Below are positions 16,717 through 25,038 of a DNA stretch of 64,000 nt, piece after piece (position 1 is the first letter of the stretch; each line of letters starts with the position of its first letter). Source of the stretch: Symploca sp. SIO1C2 (lineage in GTDB: Bacteria > Cyanobacteriota > Cyanobacteriia > Cyanobacteriales > Coleofasciculaceae); NCBI GenBank assembly GCA_010672925.1, contig JAAHFP010000002.1:303243-367242 (forward strand). Reading direction: 5' to 3'. The position numbers and the translations under genes were made by a program. The notes beneath the pieces are model-generated. The model was not told the DNA's origin, searched no databases, and was given only the letters and a program-made list of their open reading frames with translations.

Positions 16717-19293
16717 ATGTCCTCTGTTCCTGAACCCTCCCTTGATACTGGTAAACATGCCCTGAAACAGGGAAATTACTCAGTTGCGATCGCTAATTTT
16801 GAAGGTATCCGTGAGACGGAGTTAGATGAAGTCCTAGTAACTAAGGCTTCTCTAAAACTGGTGCAAGCTTATCGTGAAGTCGGAGAACTTCCAAAAGCGA
16901 TCGCTCTTTGTCAAGAACTTACCCAACACCACAGTCCTAAAGTGAAGCAATGGGCAACGAATATCCTGCCCAAACTGCTTTCTGAGCAACCAGCCCCCTC
17001 GGATTCGACGGGGTTTGTTCCCTTGGAGGAGGGGGGAAGACGCGGGGACGCGGGGACGCGGAGACGCGGAGATAAAGGAGACAAGGGAGGCAAGGGAGGC
17101 AAGGGAGACAAGGGAGACAAGGGGGACAAGGGAGACAAGAGGGACAAGGGAGACAAGGGGGACAAGGGAGACAAGGAAGATATTTCCAATTCCCCAATTT
17201 CCAATTCCCAATTTCCAATTCCCAATTCCCAATTCCCAAACAACCAACAACAAACAACCAATTTACTACCTGTTCCCTACTCTCCTCCCTCTGCTCCCAG
17301 TTTATTTTCTCCTCGTCCTAGATGGCGTAACAGTGGACGTGCTAAGGAATGGCGTCCTCTCAAACCCCCTAAGTTCAGAAACTTTTGGTTAATACAAATT
17401 GGTAGTGCGATCGCTGGGTTTTGGTGGCTACGCTTCTTGGTAAGCTTCCTGATGGAAACAACTAACCTTCTTCTGGTAGAGCTACCCATTGTACGACCCT
17501 TTCAACCATTCTACAGAGACCCAGCCCGTAGTCTTGGGGTTGTGCTGGTAATCCTGTTGCTTGCGTCTCCCTGGTTAATCGATTGGTTATTGAAATGGTT
17601 TCATGGTTTGGAACCCCTATCCCTCAACCAACTAGCATCCCGCAATCCAGAAGCTGCCAGGGTAGTACAGCGCTTTTGTAGGAAAAAACGCCTCCCTGCA
17701 ATTAAGTTGGGCATTTTACCAACTGATGCCCCAGTAGCCATGGCTTATGGTAATCTACCTCGTACTGCCCGCTTGGTGGTGAGTGAGGGTTTATTAGAAC
17801 AGCTGGCAGATGACGAAGTTGCTACTATCTATGCTGGTCAATTAGGACATATTTTCCACTGGGATTTTGTTTTGATGTCTTGGGGTGTCTTAATCCTCCA
17901 GCTACCTTATACGATTTATTGGCAAGTAGCGGAGTGGGGAGAGAGATTGCCACAGCTGATGGAGAGCAAATTACCGGCTTATGAACAATGGCTTACACCA
18001 ATCCTCTTGAACATAATGGGAGCAATTGCTGCGGTAAATTACGGTTGCTACTGGCTACTGCGCCTACCTCTACTGTGGTTTTCCCGAATTAGGGTTTACT
18101 ATAGCGATCGCGTCGCAGTAGAAACGACTGGTAATCCTAATGGGCTAACCCGTGCTTTGCTGAAAATTGGGCTAGGTATTAGCGACCATATCCAAGATAG
18201 CCGCCAAACTAGTAGATTGTTGGAAGGTTTTGATTTATTGTTGCCCGTCGGATATCAACAGTCCATCATCCTCAGTAGTTGTTCTCCCCAAACCTCTTTT
18301 GAAGCCGTTTTAAACTGGGACTGCACAAATTATTACAGGCACTGGCTAATTATCAATGCTTCCCACCCTCTCCTAGGGGAGCGCTTGCATCTGTGTTCTC
18401 GCTATGTTCGCTACTGGATGCTTAATCCTGAATTGGATCTGCCAACTCCTACGCCTCCTATTCGTGATAACGCTCAACAACTGTCTAAACTAAAAAATAG
18501 TTACCAAGCTTTTCCTTTACTGCAAAGTGCCCTCTTATCAGGATTGGTTTTGGGTATTCTGCTAAGGGTAATATTTTGGTTAATTGGGAAAATTGCCGAC
18601 TTGCTCAATATTTGGCAGCTAATTTGGTTACACAATGCTCAACCCTTTCTCGATGCTTGCGTATTAGTCGCCTTTAGCCTCAGTATCTTTATTTGGTTCA
18701 ATCGCTACTTTCCCGAAATTAAATCTACTAATTTACATAACGAACCAAACTTAGGAGACTATTTAGCTACCACCAACCTCTTGCCTCCAGACAGTAAGCC
18801 GGTTAGATTAGTTGGCAAACTTTTGGGACGTCCTGGCTTACTCAACTGGCTGGAGATGGATTTAATTTTGCAAACTTCCACTGGTTTGATTAAACTCCAC
18901 TCCTTTTCCTATTTAGGGCCATTGGGTAATCTTTTACCCTTCTGCAAGCTCTGTAGTTTAGTTTACTTTGTGATTTATCTAGGACAATTAACTAATACAG
19001 CTGTATCCAGAAATCAGTTAGGGAGTATTTTCTCCTGGAATTTACTCTTAGTAGCTGTAGGTATACTCATTCTCTGTTTTCTACCTCAACCTTCTAGTGC
19101 CAAAAACTTGGTAGATAAGGAAGTCACGGTTACCGGTTGGTTTCGTCGGGGAGTGACTCCTTGGATTGATGTGGAAACTCTCCACACCGCTGATGGGGAA
19201 GTTATTCGAGGAAACTATCCTATTTGGTTAATGATACTTGCTGTGGTTGCTGTACTCTGGGGAGTCTATCTCATTTCACAAGTAGGAGCATAA
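16717..19293 (+). CDS. M48-like membrane protein with degraded zinc motif and repeat-derived linker
   Basis: An 858-residue protein. Residues 1-95 are helical and TPR-like. Residues about 105-180 are low complexity: a Gly-Asp-Lys run, then a heptapeptide run around IPNSQFP, both encoded by repeat DNA. From about residue 225 on comes a polytopic membrane region with an M48 (HtpX/Ste24-like) core: transmembrane pair, RLVVSEGLLEQL, then DDEVATIYAGQLGHI. In active M48 peptidases this last segment contains HExxH; here it reads G374-Q-L-G-H378, so the first His and the catalytic Glu are missing. C-terminal hydrophobic helices follow. It is either a pseudopeptidase or a divergent family. It meets the next gene tail to tail with a 28-bp overlap. 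Confidence 0.75.
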   Translation: MSSVPEPSLDTGKHALKQGNYSVAIANFEGIRETELDEVLVTKASLKLVQAYREVGELPKAIALCQELTQHHSPKVKQWATNILPKLLSEQPAPSDSTGFVPLEEGGRRGDAGTRRRGDKGDKGGKGGKGDKGDKGDKGDKRDKGDKGDKGDKEDISNSPISNSQFPIPNSQFPNNQQQTTNLLPVPYSPPSAPSLFSPRPRWRNSGRAKEWRPLKPPKFRNFWLIQIGSAIAGFWWLRFLVSFLMETTNLLLVELPIVRPFQPFYRDPARSLGVVLVILLLASPWLIDWLLKWFHGLEPLSLNQLASRNPEAARVVQRFCRKKRLPAIKLGILPTDAPVAMAYGNLPRTARLVVSEGLLEQLADDEVATIYAGQLGHIFHWDFVLMSWGVLILQLPYTIYWQVAEWGERLPQLMESKLPAYEQWLTPILLNIMGAIAAVNYGCYWLLRLPLLWFSRIRVYYSDRVAVETTGNPNGLTRALLKIGLGISDHIQDSRQTSRLLEGFDLLLPVGYQQSIILSSCSPQTSFEAVLNWDCTNYYRHWLIINASHPLLGERLHLCSRYVRYWMLNPELDLPTPTPPIRDNAQQLSKLKNSYQAFPLLQSALLSGLVLGILLRVIFWLIGKIADLLNIWQLIWLHNAQPFLDACVLVAFSLSIFIWFNRYFPEIKSTNLHNEPNLGDYLATTNLLPPDSKPVRLVGKLLGRPGLLNWLEMDLILQTSTGLIKLHSFSYLGPLGNLLPFCKLCSLVYFVIYLGQLTNTAVSRNQLGSIFSWNLLLVAVGILILCFLPQPSSAKNLVDKEVTVTGWFRRGVTPWIDVETLHTADGEVIRGNYPIWLMILAVVAVLWGVYLISQVGA

Positions 19294-20030
19294 AAACACA
19301 ACATTTGTGTGGTGTCGAGAGTATCGTGATAAAGGCACTCTTTTCTAGTAAAGCCGTGCTTAGTAGCTAATGAATAGAAGATTGACTGAGTTTCAGGAAA
19401 ATCACTCTTCCTAATATGCTCTTCAACTAGCGAATACTCTTGATGGGTCAGCTGAGACCAGTTTTTGTGTACATCTTCCAGGTAACGTTTAAGATAATCT
19501 TCTCGCTTTTCATTTTCAGAACGAAATACATCTATGAGGAGAAAAATGCCCCCATTTTTGAGGAGATGCAGAAGTTTACCCATGACAAAATCCTTTTGCT
19601 CAAAACTCAAGTGATGTAGCGCAAAAGAACTGAGAATCAAATCGAAGTTTTCCTGTTGCTTCTGTACCAACTCTACAACATATTCTAAGAGTTCTCCTTG
19701 AGTGAAGGTTGCCCTACAAGGAAGAGGCTCCATGTTACTTTGAGCAATTAGAAGAGCTGCTTCGGAAAGGTCGATACCCTGGTAAGAAGCAATGGTAGTA
19801 TTTGACAAAGCCTGAGCCGTAAAACTGGCATCACCGCATCCCAGCTCAAGCATTGAAAATGGCTTTTGAAAGTTGTTGACTAGCCATTGATGTAAAATAC
19901 CGTAAATCTCCTGGTGCTTCATGTAGCTATTGAGGAGAATTTTTTGATAAAGTTGCCACTGTTCATTGAACAACTCATTGGAGTAGCTAGATGGTTCTCT
20001 ACTTTTGTTAAGGTTGTCTATAACCGACAT
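19266..20030 (-). CDS. Class I SAM-dependent methyltransferase
   Basis: A 254-residue Rossmann-fold methyltransferase. Motif I is MLELGCGDASFTAQAL, an acidic residue ends beta-2 (QGIDLSEAAL), motif II is FDLILSSFALHHLS, and a KNGGIFLLIDVF segment follows. All are typical of the Methyltransf_11/25 fold. The substrate is unknown; no neighbouring biosynthetic cluster gives a clue. Its 3' end overlaps the convergent M48-like gene by 28 bp. The start at 20030 is the only sensible Met. Confidence 0.85.
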   Translation of the reverse strand: MSVIDNLNKSREPSSYSNELFNEQWQLYQKILLNSYMKHQEIYGILHQWLVNNFQKPFSMLELGCGDASFTAQALSNTTIASYQGIDLSEAALLIAQSNMEPLPCRATFTQGELLEYVVELVQKQQENFDLILSSFALHHLSFEQKDFVMGKLLHLLKNGGIFLLIDVFRSENEKREDYLKRYLEDVHKNWSQLTHQEYSLVEEHIRKSDFPETQSIFYSLATKHGFTRKECLYHDTLDTTQMLCFYAPTCEMR

Positions 20031-20137
20031 AAATTTTCTCTCAGCTCAGTAAAAACCGCAGACTAATTCTAGACATACCCTAATTGATTGGATAACTATC
20101 TGTATTAATCTGCGAACAATGCTTAATTACGGTGTTT

Positions 20138-21196
20138 TCAAGCAAGAACAACTGCTGGTTCTAACCAACGTCCTACTGCTTTACCAATCACCGCCATTTC
20201 TTGCATCAAGTCATCAAACCCATCTGGTGTCAAAGATTGAGGGCCATCGGATAAAGCTTTAGTCGGATTGGGATGAACTTCAATCATTAAAGAATCTGTA
20301 CCAGCGGCAATCGCAGCTTTAGCCATAGCTGGGACATACTCAGATTTACCTGTACCATGACTGGGGTCAATCATAATTGGCAAGTGAGTAAGCGATCGCA
20401 ATACAGGCAACACTGACAAGTCTAGGGTATTTCTAGCATACTGCCGATCAAAAGTGCGGATGCCTCGTTCACAGAGAATTACCTTCGAGTTACCCGCTGC
20501 CAAAATATACTCTGCTGCCATCAACCATTCATCAATCGTTGCTGACATTCCTCGCTTCAAGAGTACAGGCTTATCTTGAGCACCAACTTTTTTGAGTAAG
20601 GCAAAATTTTGCATATTGCGAGCACCCACTTGGAGGACATCTGCCACCTCAGCAATCTTTTCGACATCGGCAGTGTCCATCACTTCTGTAATGATTCCCA
20701 AGCCTGAGGCTGAACGTGCTGCGGCTAATAGCTGTAGAGCACTTTCCCCATGACCCTGGAAAGCATAGGGGGAAGTCCGGGGTTTATAAGCTCCTCCCCG
20801 CAAAAACTGAGCACCAGCTGCCTTGACTCGAAGCGCCGTTTCAATAATCATGGCTTCGTTTTCTACCGAACAAGGACCGGCAACTACTACCAAAGGATGA
20901 TGCTCACCAAAAGTAACTGATCCAGAGGGGGTTGAAACAACCACCTCACTGGGTTCTCCGTGGCGAAACTGGCGACTGGCACGTTTAAAGGGTTTCTCAA
21001 CCCTTAGTACTTGTTCAATCCAGGGACTAATTTCCTGAATTTGGAGTGGATCTAAATCAACAGTATCGCCAACCAAACCCAGCACAACCTTGTGCTTACC
21101 CACAATTTTTTCTGGATTTAGACCCAATTGCTTCAATTCCTGGCTGATGCGAGATAACTCGACTTCTGGAGAGCCGACTTTCATTACTACAATCAT
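20138..21196 (-). CDS. aroF: 3-deoxy-7-phosphoheptulonate synthase (DAHP synthase), AroA-I beta type
   Basis: A 352-residue enzyme joining phosphoenolpyruvate and erythrose 4-phosphate in the first step of the shikimate pathway. The N terminus (about 1-70) is an ACT/ferredoxin-like regulatory domain (MIVVMKVGSPEVELSRISQE). The catalytic barrel follows, with VVVAGPCSVENEAMI, FLRGGAYKPRTSPYAFQG, ITEVMDT, LLKRGMSATIDEWLMAAEY, DPSHGTGKSEYVPAMAKAA and a metal-binding EVHP. The length and N-terminal domain match the Thermotoga/Bacillus-like class common in cyanobacteria. Single gene; upstream is a MITE and then the IS605 element. Confidence 0.95.
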   Translation of the reverse strand: MIVVMKVGSPEVELSRISQELKQLGLNPEKIVGKHKVVLGLVGDTVDLDPLQIQEISPWIEQVLRVEKPFKRASRQFRHGEPSEVVVSTPSGSVTFGEHHPLVVVAGPCSVENEAMIIETALRVKAAGAQFLRGGAYKPRTSPYAFQGHGESALQLLAAARSASGLGIITEVMDTADVEKIAEVADVLQVGARNMQNFALLKKVGAQDKPVLLKRGMSATIDEWLMAAEYILAAGNSKVILCERGIRTFDRQYARNTLDLSVLPVLRSLTHLPIMIDPSHGTGKSEYVPAMAKAAIAAGTDSLMIEVHPNPTKALSDGPQSLTPDGFDDLMQEMAVIGKAVGRWLEPAVVLA

Positions 21197-21242
21197 GGTT
21201 GCAAAGACCCTGCCAAATTATTTAATTGAATGCTACTTTATC

Positions 21243-21337
21243 TATAGCATTTCTGATTTAAATGAGGTGTAGATCTTTTTGCAATGGGGAATGGGGAATA
21301 GGGAATAGGAGATGTACTTCAGGGATTAGAGAAATGC
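21243..21337. repeat. MITE-like element, GAGGTACAT family copy 1
   Basis: The left arm TATAGCATTTCTGATTTAA and the following GAGGTGTAGATC pair imperfectly with GATGTACTTCAGGGATTAGA and GAAATGC on the right. The interior is GGGGAATAGGGAATAGG-type sequence. A clearer copy is at 60264-60355. Confidence 0.6.
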
Positions 21338-21374
21338 GAAAAGTAAAACCCACCGTTCACTCATTGGAAAACGA

Positions 21375-21520
21375 TTGACACTCCCCACGGCTAGAAGCCG
21401 GGGGATTCTAGCTTCGGCGACGTTTCTTGCTTTGACAGGTCTTGCGACCAACCAAAGTAGAGGACACATCTCCACTAGCGTTACTTCCCGGGTGACCCCC
21501 GGTAGTTGCACGACTTAAAA
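21375..21520 (-). ncRNA. Predicted TnpB omega-RNA (reRNA), 3' part at the element's right end
   Basis: In IS605-type elements the guide RNA comes from the 3' end of tnpB and the right end, and the guide is the flanking DNA beyond the tip. The hairpin and AGTGTCAA tip at 21375 fit this plan. The guide would be read from about 21374 down to 21355 on the minus strand, in the spacer next to the element. The 5' boundary given here is a guess. Confidence 0.45.
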
Positions 21521-22619
21521 TTACTTTGGCAGCGTTCACATCACGTTGCTCGACGTGTCCGCAATGTGGACACGAATGAGTACGAGTACTCAAAGACTTT
21601 TGTACTTTTGCACCACAATTACTGCACTCTTGGCTAGTATAATGCGGTGGTACTGCGATGATTTCCCTGCCAAATTTTTTGCCAAAGTATTCAAGCCATT
21701 GACGGAAGTTGTACCAAGAAGCATCAACAATACTCTTAGCTAGCTTGTGGTTTCTCACCAAGCCGCTTACATTTAAGTCTTCCAAAACGACCTTAGCGTT
21801 AACTAGGCATAAGTTACGCGCAAGTCTCTTTGCGTGTTCGTTCCTTTGTCTTGTTACTCTCAAATGTTTACGGGCATAAATACCACGAGCTTTCCTTCTG
21901 CCAGTTGAACCCTTTTTCTTTTTGTAGATATTGCGTTGAGAACGTTTTATGTCCTGTTCAGCAAAACGTAAAAATCTAGGATTAGGTTCATGGTTGCCGT
22001 TGCTATCCGAGTAGAAATACTCAAGTCCCACATCAATGCCTACTTGTGCATCAGTAGGAGGTGATGATTGAGCATGAGCAACTTTGACACAAAACTGAAC
22101 ATAAAAACCATCGGCACGCTTAACAATACGTACTCTTTTAATTAGCTTTTTATCAAAGGTGTGAATATCCCATTTACCCAAAAGCTTGACTTCCCCGATA
22201 CCTTTTTTGTCGGTGAAAGTAATACGTCTTTTAGTTGGATGTAGTTTCCAGCCTGATTGTTTGTATTCGACTGAACGGCTATGTTTCTTAAAACGCGGGT
22301 ATCCTTTTTTGCCAGGTTTACCCTTTTTACAGTTATCAAAGAAACGATGAATGGCACGTTCTACGTTTTCTACAGATGCTTGACAAGCATGACTATTCAA
22401 ATCTTTGACAAACTTGAATTCATCTCTTATCTGAGTGTTGTAACGATAAAGCTCTTTTTTACCAACACCACGATAGCCGGAGGCGGACGCAGCGCAGCGA
22501 GTATTATCCATCCAGTAGCGTAATACTTTATTGCGAACAAACTGTGATGTACGGATAGCTTCGTTGATAGCTGTTTCCTGGATTGTGTTGATTACTGCTT
22601 TATATTCCATTACAAGCAC
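21408..22619 (-). CDS. tnpB: RNA-guided endonuclease TnpB (IS605 OrfB)
   Basis: A 403-residue TnpB with a complete RuvC triad: D196 in GIDVG, E280 in VVLEDLNV and D360 in EQRDVNAA. The zinc ribbon Cys residues C332, C335, C350 and C353 are also present. TnpB uses an RNA from the element's right end to cut DNA next to a short motif and helps keep the transposon in place. The GTG at 22619 is chosen as start because AAGGAGGTGATT lies about ten bases upstream; the ATG at 22610 is the alternative. The C terminus is basic (KKRRRS). No frameshift was seen. Confidence 0.95.
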   Translation of the reverse strand: MLVMEYKAVINTIQETAINEAIRTSQFVRNKVLRYWMDNTRCAASASGYRGVGKKELYRYNTQIRDEFKFVKDLNSHACQASVENVERAIHRFFDNCKKGKPGKKGYPRFKKHSRSVEYKQSGWKLHPTKRRITFTDKKGIGEVKLLGKWDIHTFDKKLIKRVRIVKRADGFYVQFCVKVAHAQSSPPTDAQVGIDVGLEYFYSDSNGNHEPNPRFLRFAEQDIKRSQRNIYKKKKGSTGRRKARGIYARKHLRVTRQRNEHAKRLARNLCLVNAKVVLEDLNVSGLVRNHKLAKSIVDASWYNFRQWLEYFGKKFGREIIAVPPHYTSQECSNCGAKVQKSLSTRTHSCPHCGHVEQRDVNAAKVILSRATTGGHPGSNASGDVSSTLVGRKTCQSKKRRRS

Positions 22620-22696
22620 TCTTCAATCACCTCCTTGTTATTTTACTCGCTTCTATATATTATAAACGTGCTATCTATATAATTGCAACTAAAATA

Positions 22697-23092
22697 ATGA
22701 ATAAGTTCAAATCAAACAAAAATGTTGTTTACTCCTGCAAGTATCATGTTGTCTGGTGTCCCAAATATCGCCGTCCTGTACTGGTTGATGAAGTAGAAAA
22801 ACGACTAAAAGAGTTATTATTTGAGATTGCGGAACAAATTCAAGTAGAAATAATCGAACTTGAAACTATGCCCGACCATGTTCATATTTTATTTGAGTGT
22901 GACCCACAATTCGGAGTACACAAAGTAGTCAAAAGATTCAAAGGAGCAACCAGTCGATATTTACGACAAGAATTTCCACATCTGAAAAGTCGTATTCCTA
23001 CTTTGTGGACTAACTCTTACTTTGTCTCGACTGTTGGCGGTGCTCCATTGGAAGTTATTAAGCAATATGTAGCCAACCAAAAAGAAGTCTAA
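22697..23092 (+). CDS. tnpA: IS200-type Y1 transposase TnpA
   Basis: A 131-residue HUH-family tyrosine transposase. The metal-binding HUH motif is H61-V-H63 (MPDHVHILFE) and the nucleophile is Y124 in EVIKQYVANQ. It cuts and joins single-stranded hairpin ends. The N terminus NKNVVYSCKYHVVWCPKYRR is characteristic. It is divergent from tnpB across a 77-bp spacer. Length and key residues match active members. Confidence 0.95.
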   Translation: MNKFKSNKNVVYSCKYHVVWCPKYRRPVLVDEVEKRLKELLFEIAEQIQVEIIELETMPDHVHILFECDPQFGVHKVVKRFKGATSRYLRQEFPHLKSRIPTLWTNSYFVSTVGGAPLEVIKQYVANQKEV

Positions 23093-23225
23093 CGGGGAAT
23101 AAATTCCCCACGGGCTTATCCCCACGAATAGAATTCGGGGGCTTGCGCCCTCCGATTTTTGGTCAGATAATGGGGATAAAGCAGATGGCAAATGGCATAA
23201 CCCCTACCACCTACCACCTACCACC

Positions 23226-23786
23226 TTATTCCTTTTGCCTAGCAGAACGCCAAGCCGAGGTAGTCCTTCTCAGGTTAGTTGTGAACTCTTGCCAACCGAG
23301 GATACTCCCTGGTGAATCTTCATCCCAAGAGGCAGAGAATAGACCATAGCTTAACCCCAACACTCCTAAACCAAAAAATCCCAGACTGACGAGGAGTACC
23401 ACCACATGGGGAAACTCTAATCCTACCTTAGCAACCAAAAAATAGCTCACAACAAAGGTAGCCATTCCCAACACTGAAGGAATTCCACAAAGCACAGCCA
23501 TTCGACGCACCATGCGTTTACTGACTACATCAGGAATCGTCATCGATTCTTGAGACCCACTGCCAGAGGTCTTTTTTTCTCGCTTAGTCTTACCCAATTG
23601 TGGTTGTTGAGGTTGGGTTTTAGTATTTTTTTTACTCTTCTGGGTTAATTCCCCTACAGCTTTTGCGGAGCTGTTTTGTGGAGAAGCCGCTTTACTAGAT
23701 TGAGAGTCTGGTTGTTTTTTAGCGTTTTTCTTACTCTTTTGACGCGGTTCAAATGGTAAAGGACTACGGGATGGTTCAGTAGACAT
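23226..23786 (-). CDS. PAM68 family photosystem II assembly protein
   Basis: A 186-residue protein with a polar, Lys/Gln/Ser-rich N-terminal half (1-85) and a conserved C-terminal half with two membrane helices (about 93-115 and 124-150). The segments VVSKRMVRRMAVLCGIPSVL and GLSYGLFSASWDED are typical of PAM68 (Sll0933 in Synechocystis), which assists insertion of the CP47 chlorophyll protein during photosystem II assembly. It lies downstream of rpsO on the same strand, an arrangement I recall for cyanobacterial PAM68. The N-terminal extension is longer and more repetitive than in the plant protein. Confidence 0.88.
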   Translation of the reverse strand: MSTEPSRSPLPFEPRQKSKKNAKKQPDSQSSKAASPQNSSAKAVGELTQKSKKNTKTQPQQPQLGKTKREKKTSGSGSQESMTIPDVVSKRMVRRMAVLCGIPSVLGMATFVVSYFLVAKVGLEFPHVVVLLVSLGFFGLGVLGLSYGLFSASWDEDSPGSILGWQEFTTNLRRTTSAWRSARQKE

Positions 23787-23807
23787 AGACTTAAATGCTC
23801 TTGAGAT

Positions 23808-23846
23808 TTTAGATTTTAGATTTTAGATTTTAGATTTTAGATTGAA
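23808..23846. repeat. ATTTTAG heptamer repeat
   Basis: Five to six tandem ATTTTAG units upstream of the PAM68 gene. The reverse complement (CTAAAAT) repeats appear at 63083-63110. Confidence 0.85.
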
Positions 23847-24157
23847 TAAATCTAAGCTCAAGTCTTTCAAGAAACAAGGAAGGAGGCTCCGAGGCAGTCT
23901 CGACGAAAAATTTTTACCAACATGCATGACAGTCCTTCTCTCCGCCTCCCCACGTCTGGTGTGTCTCCACGTCTATTTTCAAATTAGGAGGTGAGGGAGG
24001 AAGCAGGAAATGGTTTCTCCCATGCAATTGGGGTCGCGAAGCTCTCTTGGGGAACTCTCTAGTGCAGGGCCGCGGAAATAAGTGACCAGTTTGAGTAGAT
24101 AGAATCCTTATTCTATAAGCATTCTTAATTCTTAATTCTTAATTCCGCGCAGCGGCA
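23847..24157. other. Spacer between rpsO and the PAM68 gene
   Basis: No gene was recognised. It contains a CTCTCCGC...GTCTCCACGTC dispersed repeat near 23937-23975 and ATTCTTA heptamers near 24120-24145. Confidence 0.5.
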
Positions 24158-24427
24158 CTAGCCGCGAATACCTAGGCGTTGAATTAAGGATTGGTAGTGG
24201 TCTGAATTTCCTTTACGAAGATAGCTCAGCAAACGCTTCCGCTGACCAATCATTTTCAACAATCCTCGTCGGGAAGAGTGGTCTTTTTTATTTTTTTGCA
24301 GGTGGGTACTCAACCGATTGATGCGTTCAGTGAGCATGGCAATTTGGACATCTGTTGAGCCAGTATCGGTTTCATGTAACTGGTAGCCGTTAATAATTTC
24401 GTGTTTGCTTTCTTGCGTCAGACTCAT
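24158..24427 (-). CDS. rpsO: 30S ribosomal protein S15
   Basis: An 89-residue S15 with the full family pattern: [36 protein letters not shown], then [21 protein letters not shown]. It binds the central domain of 16S rRNA and is needed for platform assembly. The frame is open to 24457, but the conserved start is the ATG at 24427. It is followed on the same strand by PAM68. The stop codon lies in a GCGCAGCGG-type dispersed repeat, and the protein end LIQRLGIRG is normal. Confidence 0.97.
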   Translation of the reverse strand: MSLTQESKHEIINGYQLHETDTGSTDVQIAMLTERINRLSTHLQKNKKDHSSRRGLLKMIGQRKRLLSYLRKGNSDHYQSLIQRLGIRG

Positions 24428-24582
24428 GAACAGGGGGAATTCGTATAAATACAGCAACTTCCCATAGTATCACAAATTTATTGTTGTTTGTTATTTGTCT
24501 TTAGTCGTGCCACGCCACTGCTCTGGCTGATTGCGTAAATCCTGAGCTTATTTACCAATGACCAATGACAAACAACAAATAA

Positions 24583-25002
24583 CTAACGACGATTATCCAA
24601 CCACTGTTGCAAAATTATCGCAGCAGCCTTGCGGTCAATCAGAGCTTTATTGCGAGAAGGAGAGTAATTTTGAGCTTTTAGTAACTCTTCGGCAGCAAAA
24701 GATGTCAGGCGCTCATCTACATACTCTATCGGTAGTTCCAGGTTTTTTGACAGCCTCCGAGCAAACTTCTGTACTTTGCGTGCCTGGGAGCCCAGGTCTC
24801 CCTCCATTGTATAAGGTAAGCCAACTACCAACAGCTGTGCTTGCCTTTGTTCAACTAACTCTCGCAATTGCTCAACATCTCGGACAAAGGAAGTTCGTTT
24901 AATGGTTGTCAATCCTGTGGCAATCAGTCCAGTGCCATCACATCCTGCCACGCCGATGCGCTTGCTTCCGACATCTAACCCTAGAGCCGAGATTCTTTCC
25001 AT
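24583..25002 (-). CDS. ruvX: Putative pre-16S rRNA nuclease / Holliday junction resolvase YqgF (RuvX)
   Basis: A 139-residue RNase H-fold protein with LGLDVGSKRIGVA (first catalytic Asp), VVGLPYTMEG, YVDERLTS (acidic residue) and the end DRKAAAIILQQWL. YqgF/RuvX processes the 5' end of 16S rRNA and was first predicted to resolve recombination intermediates. The ATG at 25002 is chosen over the adjacent GTG. It lies 36 bp after the GNAT gene on the same strand, so the two probably form an operon. Confidence 0.95.
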   Translation of the reverse strand: MERISALGLDVGSKRIGVAGCDGTGLIATGLTTIKRTSFVRDVEQLRELVEQRQAQLLVVGLPYTMEGDLGSQARKVQKFARRLSKNLELPIEYVDERLTSFAAEELLKAQNYSPSRNKALIDRKAAAIILQQWLDNRR

Positions 25003-25038
25003 CACCTACCACCTACCACCTAACACCTACCACCTCCA

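Larger units (their letters stand above)
21375..23150 (-). mobile_element. Complete IS200/IS605-family element (tnpA and tnpB divergent)
   Basis: A single-strand transposon with a Y1 transposase (tnpA, plus strand) and a TnpB nuclease (tnpB, minus strand) in divergent order, as in IS605. The right end lies after tnpB: hairpin CCCCCGG/CCGTGGGG, then AGTGTCAA with its tip near 21375. The left end lies beyond tnpA around 23095-23150, with hairpins involving CCCCCGAA/TTCGTGGGG. Such elements have no terminal inverted repeats and make no target duplication, so the left boundary is approximate. Both genes look intact, so the element may be active. Confidence 0.85.

Noticed and set aside
16852..17261. 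Several overlapping minus-strand frames of Leu-Ser-Pro or Cys-Leu-Pro repeats opposite the M48-like gene
   Set aside because: They are shadows of the GGGAGACAA-type repeat DNA; the plus-strand frame is longer and carries the domain.
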